DNA from: Planctomycetota bacterium
Lineage (GTDB): Bacteria > Planctomycetota > PLA2 > JAEUHO01
Length of the DNA: 64,000 bases
Direction: 5' to 3'
Assembly: GCA_020851795.1 (NCBI GenBank)
Contig: JADZCA010000006.1
Location: 1 to 64,000 of the forward strand
Positions 52,974 through 62,078 of this stretch are shown in pieces (position 1 is the first letter of the stretch; each line of letters begins with the position of its first letter). The notes below the pieces were generated by a model that ran no database searches, was not told the origin of the DNA, and was given only the letters and a program-made list of their open reading frames with translations. Position numbers and translations under genes: made by a program.

Positions 52974-55661
52974 CCGCGCCGCGCCCGCGAGACGACGCGC
53001 GCGCTCCGACCGCGGCGCCTCCTCGAGCAGGCGGCGGCCGGCGGCGGCGGCCTCGTCGAGCGCGCCCGCGTCGCGGACGGCCTCGGCCGCGTGCAGGCGC
53101 GCGCGCACCTCGGCGTCGGGGCGCGCCAGCACCTCGCGACCGAGGCGCAGCGCGGTCTCGAGGTCCCCGCCGCGCGCCGCGTCCTGCGCCGAGAGCGCGG
53201 TGCACTCGTCGCGCATCCAGGCGGAGAGACGGTCGTCGGGGTCCTCGTCGGCCAGACGAGCGAAGGCCGGGGCCGCGGCGTCCCACCCCTCCGCAGAGCC
53301 CGACATCCAACGCACGAAGGCTCGGCGCGAACGCCGGGCTCGCTCGACGTCCTCCGCCCACGTCGCCTGCGCGGGCGGGGCCGACAGCAGGCCGGCGGGG
53401 TCCACCGCGGCCATGCCGAGCACGAGCACGTTGTCCACGGAGGACCCGACGTACTGCGAGCGCGCGGAGGCGAACTCGAGGACCGGCCGGTCGTCGGTGT
53501 TGACGGGCCCGCTCCCCCCGAGGCGCCGCACGCGCGCGGGGTCGGCGAGCAGCAGCCCGAGCAGCCGCCCCGGCCGCGTGAGCCCGAGCGGGCGCAGCGC
53601 CGCGCACGCGGGCGACGCGAGGCGCGCCGCCAGCGTCGCCTCGTCGAAGACGGGCGGCGCCCCGACGGTGCCGATCAGCACGAGGTCGGGCCCCGCGACG
53701 AAGACGGCGACCTCGAAGCGGCGGGCCATCGTCCGCAGCACCATCCGCACGTCGTCGGTGGAGAGCTCGTAGAGCGGGAGCCACTGGCACACGACGCCGC
53801 CCGGCGCGAGGCGCGACGCGAGGACCTCGTAGTGCTCGTCGGTGTAGAGCTCGGCGCTGCCCGCGGCCGCGGGGTGGATCGGGTCGCTCGTGATCACGTC
53901 GTAGCGCACGTCGGAGCGCAGCAGCCCGTGGCGCCCGTCCACCACCGTCAGGCGGGCGGACGCGGGCAGCCCGCCGCCGATCGGGCGGAAGGCCTCCGCG
54001 GCGCGCACCACCTCACGCTCGAGCTCGAACACGTCGAGCCGCGCCGGTGCGTGCGCCGCGACCGCGCCCGAGGTGATGCCTGTGCCGAGCCCGACCACCG
54101 CGACGCGCGTCGGCGCCGGGTGCGCCAGCATCGGGAGGTGGCCGAGCAGCGCGAGGTGGAGGCGGTCGGTGGGCGAGCCCGACGCGACCACCTTGCCGTC
54201 CACCCACAGCTCGTCGCGCCCGTCTCGGTCGCGGACGACGACCGTGGAGACGGCGCCCTCGGCGAAGAACGTCGCCGGGGCCGCTGCCGGGTCGGTCCAC
54301 GCGGGGTCGAAGGTCGCGCCCACGGCGTCGCGGCCCGCGTCGTCGGGGAGCGGCACGACGGCCGCCACCGCGAGCCCCGCGGCCACGACCCCGAGCCCCG
54401 CCCGCAGGCGCCCCGACGCCACGCACGCTCCGGCCAGCGCGTACGCGGCGGCCGCGGCGCGCAGCGTGCCGGCGGTGCCGAGGGCGGGCACCGCGACGAG
54501 CCCCGCGACGGCCGCGGCGGCGGCGCTGCCCACCGTGTTCCACGCCAGCACGGCGCCGGCCGACCGCCCCGTCCGCGCGCACGCGGAGGCGGCGGCGTGC
54601 ACCAGCCACGGCAGCGACGCCGCGCCCACCGCGGCCGCCGGGAGCAGCAGCGCGCCGGAGGCCGCGGCGCGGATCCACAGCAGCGTCCTCGGGCCCGCGT
54701 CGCCCTGCGCGAGCGCGTCGGCGAGCGCCGCCCCCGCCCACCGCGCCACCGGCCCGACGAGCGGCACGAGCGCGACGACCGGCAGGGCCGCGAGCGCGAG
54801 CACGAGCGCGGGGCGAGGCCCCGGCGGGCGGTCGCGACGCGGCCCGAGGAGGGCGACGCCGACGACGACGGCCGCGAGGTACGACGCGAGCACCGTGCCG
54901 AAGGCGTACGACGTCGTCCCGAGCGCGGGGGTGAGCCGCCGCATCCACGCGACCTCGACCGCGAGCCCCGCGGCCCCCGCGAGGAACGCGGCCGCCGCGA
55001 CGCGCCGAGGCAGCGGCCGTGACGGGTCCGGCCCCGTCGCGGGCGCCGCCGCGGCCCGCGTCGTGCGGCGCAGCGCGGCCACCGCGACGAGCGCGACCGC
55101 CGCCTGCAGCGACGCGGCGGCGAAGACGACCGCGCGCGTGCCGACGGCCTCGAACCCGACCGCGGTCGGCCAGGCCACCCCGAGGATCGCCCCCAGCGTG
55201 TTCGCGGCGTACAGGCGCGCGAGCACCGGCCCCGCGCGCGACGGCTCGGGCGCGACCGCGTGGACGGCGAAGGGCAGCGACGCGCCCAGCGGCGCGGACG
55301 CCGCGGCGCACACCACGCCCACGACGAGCACGCGGACGCCGTCGGGCGCGCCCCCGAGCGCCTGCGCGAGCAGCGCGGCGACCGAGGGCACCGCGGCGCC
55401 CACCAGCGCGCCCAGCGCCTCGGCGAGCCCGAAGGCGAGCCCCGCCTGCGCGACGCGCTCGGCGAGGCGCCCTCCGACCGCGGCGCCCGCGCCGAGCCCG
55501 AGCATCGTGCCCGCGACGACCGCGGCCGTCGTGCGCGCGCCGGCGCCGGCGAACGGCGTGAAGAGGCGCTGCCACGCGGCCTCGTGCGCGAGGGCCGCCG
55601 CGCCCGACGCCACGAGCAGCGCGGCGAGGAGGAGGGCGCGGAGGCGGCCGGGGCCGTGCAT
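52971..55661 (-). CDS. Fused MFS transporter/spermidine synthase-like methyltransferase-fold protein
   Basis: An 896-residue inner membrane protein. The N-terminal 470 residues contain about a dozen hydrophobic segments and MFS-like glycine patterns. The C-terminal domain (about 490-720) is spermidine-synthase-like: DELWVDGKVVASGSPTDRLH, LLGHLPMLAHPAPTRVAVVG, LGTGITSGAVAAH for the SAM/dcSAM fold, DVFELEREVVRAAEAF, YDVITSDPIHPAAAGSAELY and LASRLAPGGVVCQWLPLY. A TPR-like tail follows (about 800-896). Such fusions are common in bacteria, but their substrates are not established and polyamine synthesis should not be assumed. It lies 28 nt after efp. Confidence 0.87.
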   Translation of the reverse strand: MHGPGRLRALLLAALLVASGAAALAHEAAWQRLFTPFAGAGARTTAAVVAGTMLGLGAGAAVGGRLAERVAQAGLAFGLAEALGALVGAAVPSVAALLAQALGGAPDGVRVLVVGVVCAAASAPLGASLPFAVHAVAPEPSRAGPVLARLYAANTLGAILGVAWPTAVGFEAVGTRAVVFAAASLQAAVALVAVAALRRTTRAAAAPATGPDPSRPLPRRVAAAAFLAGAAGLAVEVAWMRRLTPALGTTSYAFGTVLASYLAAVVVGVALLGPRRDRPPGPRPALVLALAALPVVALVPLVGPVARWAGAALADALAQGDAGPRTLLWIRAAASGALLLPAAAVGAASLPWLVHAAASACARTGRSAGAVLAWNTVGSAAAAAVAGLVAVPALGTAGTLRAAAAAYALAGACVASGRLRAGLGVVAAGLAVAAVVPLPDDAGRDAVGATFDPAWTDPAAAPATFFAEGAVSTVVVRDRDGRDELWVDGKVVASGSPTDRLHLALLGHLPMLAHPAPTRVAVVGLGTGITSGAVAAHAPARLDVFELEREVVRAAEAFRPIGGGLPASARLTVVDGRHGLLRSDVRYDVITSDPIHPAAAGSAELYTDEHYEVLASRLAPGGVVCQWLPLYELSTDDVRMVLRTMARRFEVAVFVAGPDLVLIGTVGAPPVFDEATLAARLASPACAALRPLGLTRPGRLLGLLLADPARVRRLGGSGPVNTDDRPVLEFASARSQYVGSSVDNVLVLGMAAVDPAGLLSAPPAQATWAEDVERARRSRRAFVRWMSGSAEGWDAAAPAFARLADEDPDDRLSAWMRDECTALSAQDAARGGDLETALRLGREVLARPDAEVRARLHAAEAVRDAGALDEAAAAGRRLLEEAPRSERARRLAGAAR

Positions 55662-55689
55662 CGCGGGGCGGGCGCGGGGCCCGCGTCGC

Positions 55690-56250
55690 CTACTTGTTCA
55701 CGCGGTCGAGGAACTCGCCCGTCTCGGTGTTCACGCGGATCAGGTCCCCCTTGTTGATGTGCATGGGGACCTTGACGACGAGGCCGGTCTCGACGGTGGC
55801 GGGCTTGAACGTGTTGTTGACGGTGTTGCCGCGCACGCCCGGCTCGGTCTCGGTGATCTTGAGCTCGACGTTGGCGGGCAGCTGGATCGTCACCGCGCGC
55901 CCCTCGTGGAACGAGACGTCGATCTGCGTGTTCGGCGGGATGAAGCTCATCGCGTCCCCGAGCACGTCCTTGGGCAACGTGAACTGCTCGTAGTTCTCGA
56001 CGTCCATGAACACGGGCCCGGTCGGCTCGTCGTAGAGGTACTCGCAGCGCTTCTTGTCGAGCCAGGCCTGCTCGAGCGAGTCCGTGGACGCGAAGCGCTC
56101 CGTCTTGTGGACGCCGGTCTGCAGGTTGCGCAGCTTCGCCTGCACGAACGCGCGCAGGTTGCCGGGCGTGCGGTGCGTCACCTCGACCGCCTGCCAGAGC
56201 GCGCCCTCGTACAGGATGATGATGCCCTTGCGCAGGTCGTTCGCGTTCAT
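55690..56250 (-). CDS. efp: Elongation factor P
   Basis: A 186-residue translation factor that rescues ribosomes stalled at polyproline. The N-terminal KOW-like domain and two OB domains are complete, with VFMDVENYEQFTLPKDVLGD and VKVPMHINKGDLIRVNTETG. The tip of domain I reads RTPGNLRAFVQAK: Asn31 occupies the place of the modified Lys (E. coli) or Arg (Pseudomonas), with Arg two residues later. Start at 56250: M-N-A-N-D-L-R-K fits the family N terminus, and the longer frame upstream does not. The window itself encodes Pro-rich proteins (giant GspK-like protein, secretin linker, macroglobulin bait) that would need EF-P. Confidence 0.95.
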   Translation of the reverse strand: MNANDLRKGIIILYEGALWQAVEVTHRTPGNLRAFVQAKLRNLQTGVHKTERFASTDSLEQAWLDKKRCEYLYDEPTGPVFMDVENYEQFTLPKDVLGDAMSFIPPNTQIDVSFHEGRAVTIQLPANVELKITETEPGVRGNTVNNTFKPATVETGLVVKVPMHINKGDLIRVNTETGEFLDRVNK

Positions 56251-56278
56251 CGGACCGGGTTCCTTCGGAGAGCCCGGG

Positions 56279-56306
56279 AAGGTACCCGGGCGCGCCTCAG
56301 GGTCCA
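56279..56306 (-). promoter_or_regulatory. Promoter of efp
   Basis: Minus strand TGGACC (56306-56301), 16 nt, TACCTT (56284-56279). The leader is about 22 nt. A 7-bp inverted repeat, GCCCGGG (56272-56278 with 56285-56291), overlaps the -10 and could be an operator. Confidence 0.45.
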
Positions 56307-56346
56307 CCCACGGCCGTCGTGAGGCGTCGGCGGGGCCCGCGGGGAC

Positions 56347-56383
56347 CCCCGGCGCGCACCCTCCGAGGAGGGCGGCGCCGGGG
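56347..56383 (-). terminator. Terminator hairpin after the giant GspK-like gene
   Basis: Outer stem 56347-56355 with 56375-56383 (9 bp), inner stem CCCTC (56359-56363) with GAGGG (56368-56372), and a CGAG loop. It lies 27 nt after the stop on the minus strand and separates this gene from efp. Confidence 0.5.
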
Positions 56384-56409
56384 CGGGATCGTCCGCGGGG
56401 GCGAACGCG

Positions 56410-59400
56410 TCAGCGGATCTCGGCGATCGTGCGGACGCGCGTGCGGTTCTGGTACTTGACCGAGAACGAGCGCAGCCACGGCGTGTTCTTCCACGCGTTC
56501 TCGAAGACGAGGTCCGCCGGGTCGGAGGAGGCCGCCTCCTGGTTGCGGTACGCGTCCTTGAGGTAGACGAAGAAGACCCGGAACTCCGCCGTGGTCGCCT
56601 CGAGGCCCAGCGCGTTCATGCCGTCGGGCATGTCGGTGCCGGGCTTGTCGAGCACGTAGAGCCACTTCTGCGGCTGCTCGCGCACCTCCGGCGGGAGGCT
56701 GCGGCCGCCGTCGCGGAGGTCCACGACCTTGGCCGAGTCCCACGGCACGCCCTGGTCGAAGCGCGCGAGCACGACGACGTCCATCGTGGGCACGTCGTTG
56801 GCGCGACCCGTCCCGCGGCTGCGCGGGTCGTTCGGGTCGCCCTCGGTGCGCCCGTTGAGGTTCTCCGCCCACGAGACGCCCTTCCAGAGCGCGTCGCGCA
56901 CGGTCTTGGCGAGGCCGAGGTAGGACGCGTCCGGGTGGTCGTGCACCCCGACGAAGGTCGTGCGGTCCGACCCGCGCCGCAGCATCGTCCGGTCCCAGTA
57001 GCGGAACGGGTGGAAGACGACGATCTCGCCGTTCTCGTGCGCGCGCGACTCGGTGCCGAAACGCCCGCGGAGCAGGCCACGACCGCGGTAGGTCGGGTCG
57101 GCGTCGAGCGCCTCGGGGATCAGCAGGCCCTGCTCGGAGAGGCCGGTGTAGTGCGCGATCTCGAGCGTGTCGTCGCCGACGATGCGCACCGCGCCCTCGC
57201 GCGGCCACCCCTTGCGGCGGCCGAGCGCGACGGTGGAGGCGTCGAGGCCGAGGTCGCCGCTGAGGTAGGAGACGTAGACCTCGGGGACGAAGCGCGCGCC
57301 CGCGCCGGTCGCGTGCGCCCGGGCCTTCGTGCCGAGCGCGCCGCGCCGGCAGTCCTCGAGCGTCACCGTGTCGGCGGTGTCCACGCGGGTGCCGCGGTAG
57401 ACGATCAGCTCGTCGTCCACCTGCACGAGGCCGCAGTCGGCGTCGTAGCCCTCGACGCCCACGAGGGTGGTCGCCGGCGGGAGCGCGCGGAGCGTGATCT
57501 CCTTGTCCTTCTCGGTGAGGTTCTCGCCGTTGGCGACGATCCCCGTCGGGACCGACTTCTGGTAGCGCCAGAAGTACAGCTCGTCGAGGAACGCGGTGAC
57601 GACCGAGCCGCTGCCGACCTCGTTGCGGCCCCACACCACGTTGTCGCCGTTCTCGTCGGGCATCTCGCCGCTGGGGAACTTCAGGATGCGCGTGATGCCG
57701 CGGTAGTCGGTGCGGTAGCCGGTCTCGGCGTCGAGGTCCACCGTGTAGCGCTCGCCCTCGATGAAGTCGTACAGCGCGACCCACGAGCTGGCGCGCCCGC
57801 CCGGGCGCCCGTGGGACCACCGCAAGCGCTTCTGCTCGCGACGCGGCGACTCCTTGCCCGTCGAGAGCGTGACCACGTCGAGCGAGCCGACGTGCGGCCC
57901 GCCGATCGTGAGGCCCGTGTCCTCGTGGCGGCGCAGGATGCGGAAGCACGGCACGATGAGCCGGTCGCGCTCGTCGCTCGGCGCCGCGGCGTGGTGGCCG
58001 TCGCCCGTGTCGCACACGCCGCGGAACGGGAACACGCCCTTGAGGTCGTTCATCGTCGGGTAGTTCGACGTGCCCGTGCCCGGGTTCGCGCCGGGGTCGT
58101 TCTGCCCCGTCGTCGGGTCGGACGGCGGCCGCACCCCCGCCGGAGGCTGGTTGTTGCCGGGCCCCTCGCCCGGGACGGGCTCGGTGCCGCCACCGCCCGA
58201 GTCGTCGGGCGGAGGCTCGCGGCCCGAGCCGGGGCCGGTGCCGCCCTGCGTCGGCGGCGTCGGCGTCGCGGACCCGTCGCCGGAGCTGGGCTCGCCCGAC
58301 GAAGGCGGCGTGACCGGGACCGGCTCGGTGGGCGTCGGCACGGGAGGCGTCGTCGGCGCAGGCGGCGCGGGGGCCGGCACCGGCTCGTCGGCCCGGACCG
58401 GGACCGGGCCCAAGACGGGACCGCCGCCGACCCGGACGACCGCCGCGGCGACCGCGCCGCGCGCGGCCGCGGGCCCCGCCGACGCGAGCGTCGCGCCGCC
58501 GGGCGTCGTCGTCGTGCCGGTCGCCGCCGGCACGCCGAGGTCCTGCGGGGTCGAGGCTGGCCCCATCAGGCGGTTGGCGAGGTTGCCGAGGTCGGTGGTG
58601 TTGTCGCGGATGAAGAGGATGTTCGGCGTGGCCCGCTTGAGGTCCACGGCGTCGTAGGAGAACACCTCGACGGCGCCCTCCGCCGAGTCGGAGCCGACGA
58701 GGCAGCGCGGACGCGTGCCGAGGTCGGGACCGCTGTCGTCCGGGTCGGAGTCGTTGGTGAAGCGCTCCAGGACGACCTTGTCCTCGGGCTTGCCGACGGG
58801 ATCGAGGTACTCGAACCCGGTGCCCGTGCCCGCGACGACGCCCATCACCGAGACGGGGATCACGTAGCAGGGCCAGACCTGCTCCCCGTTGGGCGTCATC
58901 ACCTTCGTCGCCATGAAGTACTGCGTGCCCGGGTCCGGGCGCGTGGGCGTGGACTGGTAGCGCGTGACCGTCAGCGACGTGCCGGAGCGCTCGTACCAGA
59001 CGACCTCCCAGCCGCCGATCTGCGGGCCCGAGGCCGTGCCCGACGAGGGCGCGGCGGGGTTGGACGGCGTGCGCGAGCCGGGGTTGACGCCGCCGCCCGG
59101 CTGCGGCGCGTCCTGCGGCGCGAAGGCGAGCGTCGCGCCGGCGCCGGCGCCGCCGCCCGTCCCGGTCCCCGTCCCCGTGTCGAGCTCGCGCACCGAGAGC
59201 AGCGCGTAGCCCTTCGACTGGAACGCGTTCGCCTTCTTGTCGGGCGCGGTCGTGTCGGCGGGGTCGGCGTTGACCAGCGTCGCCGTGAAGCTCGTCGAGC
59301 CCTCGGCCGCGCCGGAGAACTGCAGGCTCACGTTGTTGATCGTGACCGTCGCCTGGTCCTGGTCGTACTGCAGCTGCATGTACGCCCACTTGTCCCACTC

Positions 59401-61980
59401 GAGGTTCTCGAGCGCGGCGCCGCCGCGCGTCACGTCGAGCAGCAGCGGGTGCGCGTAGCCGACGCGCTTGACGCCGGTCCCCGCGGGCCAGTCGCGGGCG
59501 GTGGTGCCGCGCGCGCCGCGCACGATGTCGGTGAACCCGTCGGCCTGGCGCGTGTCGTACTCGACGACCTCGTCGCCGACCAGCAGCGCGCCCTCCTGCT
59601 CGAAGCCCTCGGTGGAGTCCACCGAGACCTGCGACGCGTCCTGCGACAGCCCGGCGGTGAGGAACGTCATCCCGCGCCGGCGGCCGACGGAGACGCCGTC
59701 GACGAGCAGCTCCATCTTGCCCGGGTCGCAGCCGAAGACGTTGGCCTGGAGGTGGTACCAGGTCTCGGGCTGGTAGCCGATGCGCTGCAGCGGCACGTAC
59801 ACCTCGGCGCCGCGCCCCTCCATCGTCGAGTCGCAGACGCGCAGGACGAGCTCCTTGCCGTCGGTGCCGTCGCGCACGTAGAGGGAGATGCGGTTCTGGT
59901 TGTCGGCCTTGCCCGTGTCGAACGCGAACCAGTTGCCGCGCGAGTACGGCCGCATCCAGAAGGCGACCGTGAACGGGTGCACCCACGTGTCCTCGGGGTC
60001 CTCGACCCGGAGCAGCTTGCGGGCGGGCTGGATGTAGGGGCCGTTGGCGGGCGTGTACCACCCGTCGGCGTAGTAGGACGTGTCGAAGTGGTCCTCGTGG
60101 ACCGCGCCGGGCAGCTTGACGCGCGACGCCTGCAGGCGCACGTCGCCGATGTCGTCGCCGTCCTCGGTGCTCGGGTAGACCCCGCGCATCCACTGCGGCG
60201 CGCGCTTGCGCGGCTGCGTCCACGCCCCGCCCTCGACGGCGCCCACGTTGAAGGGGTAGGTCTCGACGTACTTGCCGCCCGAGCCGAGCGCGAGGCCCAC
60301 CTCGAAGTCGGCCTGGCTGTCGAGGCGCCACGTCGCGGCGCGGTCCGCGCCGATCTCGACCACCTGGCGCAGCGCGGCCTCGGCCTCCTTCGAGCCGGCG
60401 GCGTCGTTGACGACCGCGCGTCCCTCGACGTGGTAGACGTCGAGCGAGCGGTAGCAGAACGGCGCCGTCCCGAACGCCAGGTCGGCGTCGTTGGGGTTGG
60501 CCGCGTTGCGCATCAGCGCCTCGCGCTGGCGGCCGACGATCACGCCCTCCTTCTCGAGGTCGGAGAGGAAGACGCCGAAGTCCTTCACGTCGCGGAACGG
60601 GCCGGACTTGCGCGCGGCGTCGTCGCCCGAGAGCGTCAGCGGGCCCTCGCGGCCCTTGACGATCCGGTCGGCCAGCTCGATCGCCTTCTCGGCGGTGACC
60701 GTCTCCTTGCCCTCGGTGACGGTCCGGACCCGCAGGCCCGCGAACACGGCCGCGAGCACCGTGCGCGAGGCGGAGTTGATGTCGATGGGGTACGGCGAGA
60801 GGGCCTGCACCACCGCGCGGCCGCCCTCGTAGGTGCGCCCGTCGGGCAGGCGCGACGCGGTCATCGCCACCACGTTGACCTGGCCGCCCTTCTCGTCGCC
60901 CGAGTGCAGGATCGAGCCGTAGTCGGTCTGGCGGCCGTCGGTGATGCGCACGAGCGTGCCGGCGTTGAAGTACGCGGCGGTGCCGCCCGCGAACGAGCGG
61001 TCGCGGAAGCGCAGCGTCTCGCCGGGCGCGTCCGGGCCGCCCTCGGGGAGCGCGTTGAGCACGCGCTGGCCGTCGAGGAACGACTCGGCGGTCTCGCGCC
61101 GCGACCACACCGTCAGGTGCGGGAGGAGCGCCTCGAAGCGCTCCGGGTCGAGCACGCCGCCGCCGCCCCACCCCTGGATCGAGCGGAGCCCCTCGAGCGT
61201 GTCGAACGACGTCAGCGTCCCCGGGCGCGCCGAGATCAGGTGCGTCGCCAGCTTGTAGGCGACGTGGTCGACGACGCGGTCGCCCTTCTTGTGCTCCTGG
61301 CCCGGGCCGTTGTCGCGCAGCGGCGTCTCGCGGAGCACGCCGCGCGAGCAGCCCTGGAACGCGCCGTCGCGGAACGTCTGGTACTGGATCACCTCGTTGC
61401 CGATGCGGACGAACCCGCCGTCCTCGCGGAAGCCGGGCAGGCCCATCGACGGCACGGGCATGACGTCCTCGACGGGGATCGTGGTGGCCGACGCGTCGAG
61501 GTCCTCGGTGAGCGTCGCGGCGCCGACGAGGTTGCCGAGGAGCTGCGGCTTCGCGCCGTTGGGGTTGGCGAGCGCGTTCGCGTTCGTCACGCGCCACGAC
61601 CAGATCGACGCGCGCGGGTCCGACAGCGCGTTCGACGAGCCCATCAGGTCCGCGATGGTCTTGCGGTAGGTCGGCGGCGGCGTGTACTCCCACATCGCGT
61701 CGGTCGCGTCGTCGGCGTCGAGCCCGCCTCCGCCGCCGGCGCGGCGCGCCTGCTCGACGGCGGGGTGCGAGCCGTGCAGGAACGACGTGACCGCGCGACA
61801 GACGAGGTCGGCCTCGAAGGCCGCGCGGTTGCGCGCGGCGGTCGCGGTGGTGCGGTCGCGGCCGAGCTTCATCGAGATCACGAACGGGATCGCGATGAGG
61901 ATCAGCGCGACGAGCACCGTGATCACCGAGAGGATCGCGATGCCGCGGCGGGCGCGGGCGGGTCGGGAGGAGGGGACCAT
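56410..61980 (-). CDS. Giant GspK-like pseudopilin/pilus protein with LamG-like domains and internal repeats
   Basis: A 1856-residue protein. The N terminus is pilin-like: RARRG, then the hydrophobic IAILSVITVLVALILIAIPF (about 13-32) and an Arg-rich start, as in GspK/PilX. YPIDINSASRTVLAAVFAGL near 393 matches the GspK core. A concanavalin/LamG-like domain lies at about 660-768 (HPFTVAFWMRPYSRGNWFAF, TWYHLQANVFGCDPGKMELL). A second LamG-like region (about 1313-1478) ends TAFLDELYFWRYQKS. Between them is a Pro/Gly/Thr-rich linker (about 1190-1300). Four copies of a roughly 75-residue module occur near 155-235, 770-845, 1493-1565 and 1568-1660. GspK family members are about 300-350 residues, so this is about five times the usual size. 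It is probably displayed on the surface by a pilus or secretion system. Start at 61980 chosen for the pilin N terminus. Confidence 0.8.
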   Translation of the reverse strand: MVPSSRPARARRGIAILSVITVLVALILIAIPFVISMKLGRDRTTATAARNRAAFEADLVCRAVTSFLHGSHPAVEQARRAGGGGGLDADDATDAMWEYTPPPTYRKTIADLMGSSNALSDPRASIWSWRVTNANALANPNGAKPQLLGNLVGAATLTEDLDASATTIPVEDVMPVPSMGLPGFREDGGFVRIGNEVIQYQTFRDGAFQGCSRGVLRETPLRDNGPGQEHKKGDRVVDHVAYKLATHLISARPGTLTSFDTLEGLRSIQGWGGGGVLDPERFEALLPHLTVWSRRETAESFLDGQRVLNALPEGGPDAPGETLRFRDRSFAGGTAAYFNAGTLVRITDGRQTDYGSILHSGDEKGGQVNVVAMTASRLPDGRTYEGGRAVVQALSPYPIDINSASRTVLAAVFAGLRVRTVTEGKETVTAEKAIELADRIVKGREGPLTLSGDDAARKSGPFRDVKDFGVFLSDLEKEGVIVGRQREALMRNAANPNDADLAFGTAPFCYRSLDVYHVEGRAVVNDAAGSKEAEAALRQVVEIGADRAATWRLDSQADFEVGLALGSGGKYVETYPFNVGAVEGGAWTQPRKRAPQWMRGVYPSTEDGDDIGDVRLQASRVKLPGAVHEDHFDTSYYADGWYTPANGPYIQPARKLLRVEDPEDTWVHPFTVAFWMRPYSRGNWFAFDTGKADNQNRISLYVRDGTDGKELVLRVCDSTMEGRGAEVYVPLQRIGYQPETWYHLQANVFGCDPGKMELLVDGVSVGRRRGMTFLTAGLSQDASQVSVDSTEGFEQEGALLVGDEVVEYDTRQADGFTDIVRGARGTTARDWPAGTGVKRVGYAHPLLLDVTRGGAALENLEWDKWAYMQLQYDQDQATVTINNVSLQFSGAAEGSTSFTATLVNADPADTTAPDKKANAFQSKGYALLSVRELDTGTGTGTGGGAGAGATLAFAPQDAPQPGGGVNPGSRTPSNPAAPSSGTASGPQIGGWEVVWYERSGTSLTVTRYQSTPTRPDPGTQYFMATKVMTPNGEQVWPCYVIPVSVMGVVAGTGTGFEYLDPVGKPEDKVVLERFTNDSDPDDSGPDLGTRPRCLVGSDSAEGAVEVFSYDAVDLKRATPNILFIRDNTTDLGNLANRLMGPASTPQDLGVPAATGTTTTPGGATLASAGPAAARGAVAAAVVRVGGGPVLGPVPVRADEPVPAPAPPAPTTPPVPTPTEPVPVTPPSSGEPSSGDGSATPTPPTQGGTGPGSGREPPPDDSGGGGTEPVPGEGPGNNQPPAGVRPPSDPTTGQNDPGANPGTGTSNYPTMNDLKGVFPFRGVCDTGDGHHAAAPSDERDRLIVPCFRILRRHEDTGLTIGGPHVGSLDVVTLSTGKESPRREQKRLRWSHGRPGGRASSWVALYDFIEGERYTVDLDAETGYRTDYRGITRILKFPSGEMPDENGDNVVWGRNEVGSGSVVTAFLDELYFWRYQKSVPTGIVANGENLTEKDKEITLRALPPATTLVGVEGYDADCGLVQVDDELIVYRGTRVDTADTVTLEDCRRGALGTKARAHATGAGARFVPEVYVSYLSGDLGLDASTVALGRRKGWPREGAVRIVGDDTLEIAHYTGLSEQGLLIPEALDADPTYRGRGLLRGRFGTESRAHENGEIVVFHPFRYWDRTMLRRGSDRTTFVGVHDHPDASYLGLAKTVRDALWKGVSWAENLNGRTEGDPNDPRSRGTGRANDVPTMDVVVLARFDQGVPWDSAKVVDLRDGGRSLPPEVREQPQKWLYVLDKPGTDMPDGMNALGLEATTAEFRVFFVYLKDAYRNQEAASSDPADLVFENAWKNTPWLRSFSVKYQNRTRVRTIAEIR

Positions 61981-61995
61981 GGGACGCTCCGGGCC

Positions 61996-62014
61996 GACGG
62001 TGCCGGGCACCGTC
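61996..62014. repeat. Palindrome related to the inverted repeat at 37642-37688
   Basis: GACGGTGCCGGGCACCGTC is a perfect 9-bp dyad around one base, 16 nt upstream of the giant GspK-like gene start. Its core differs from the 37642 element by one base. It may be a terminator for the FecR gene or an operator in the leader of the giant gene. Confidence 0.45.
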
Positions 62015-62078
62015 GGGGACGGACGGGAGTCGGGGGACAGGGCGACGGACGGCAAGGGGAGTGCCACGGGAGGGGGTC

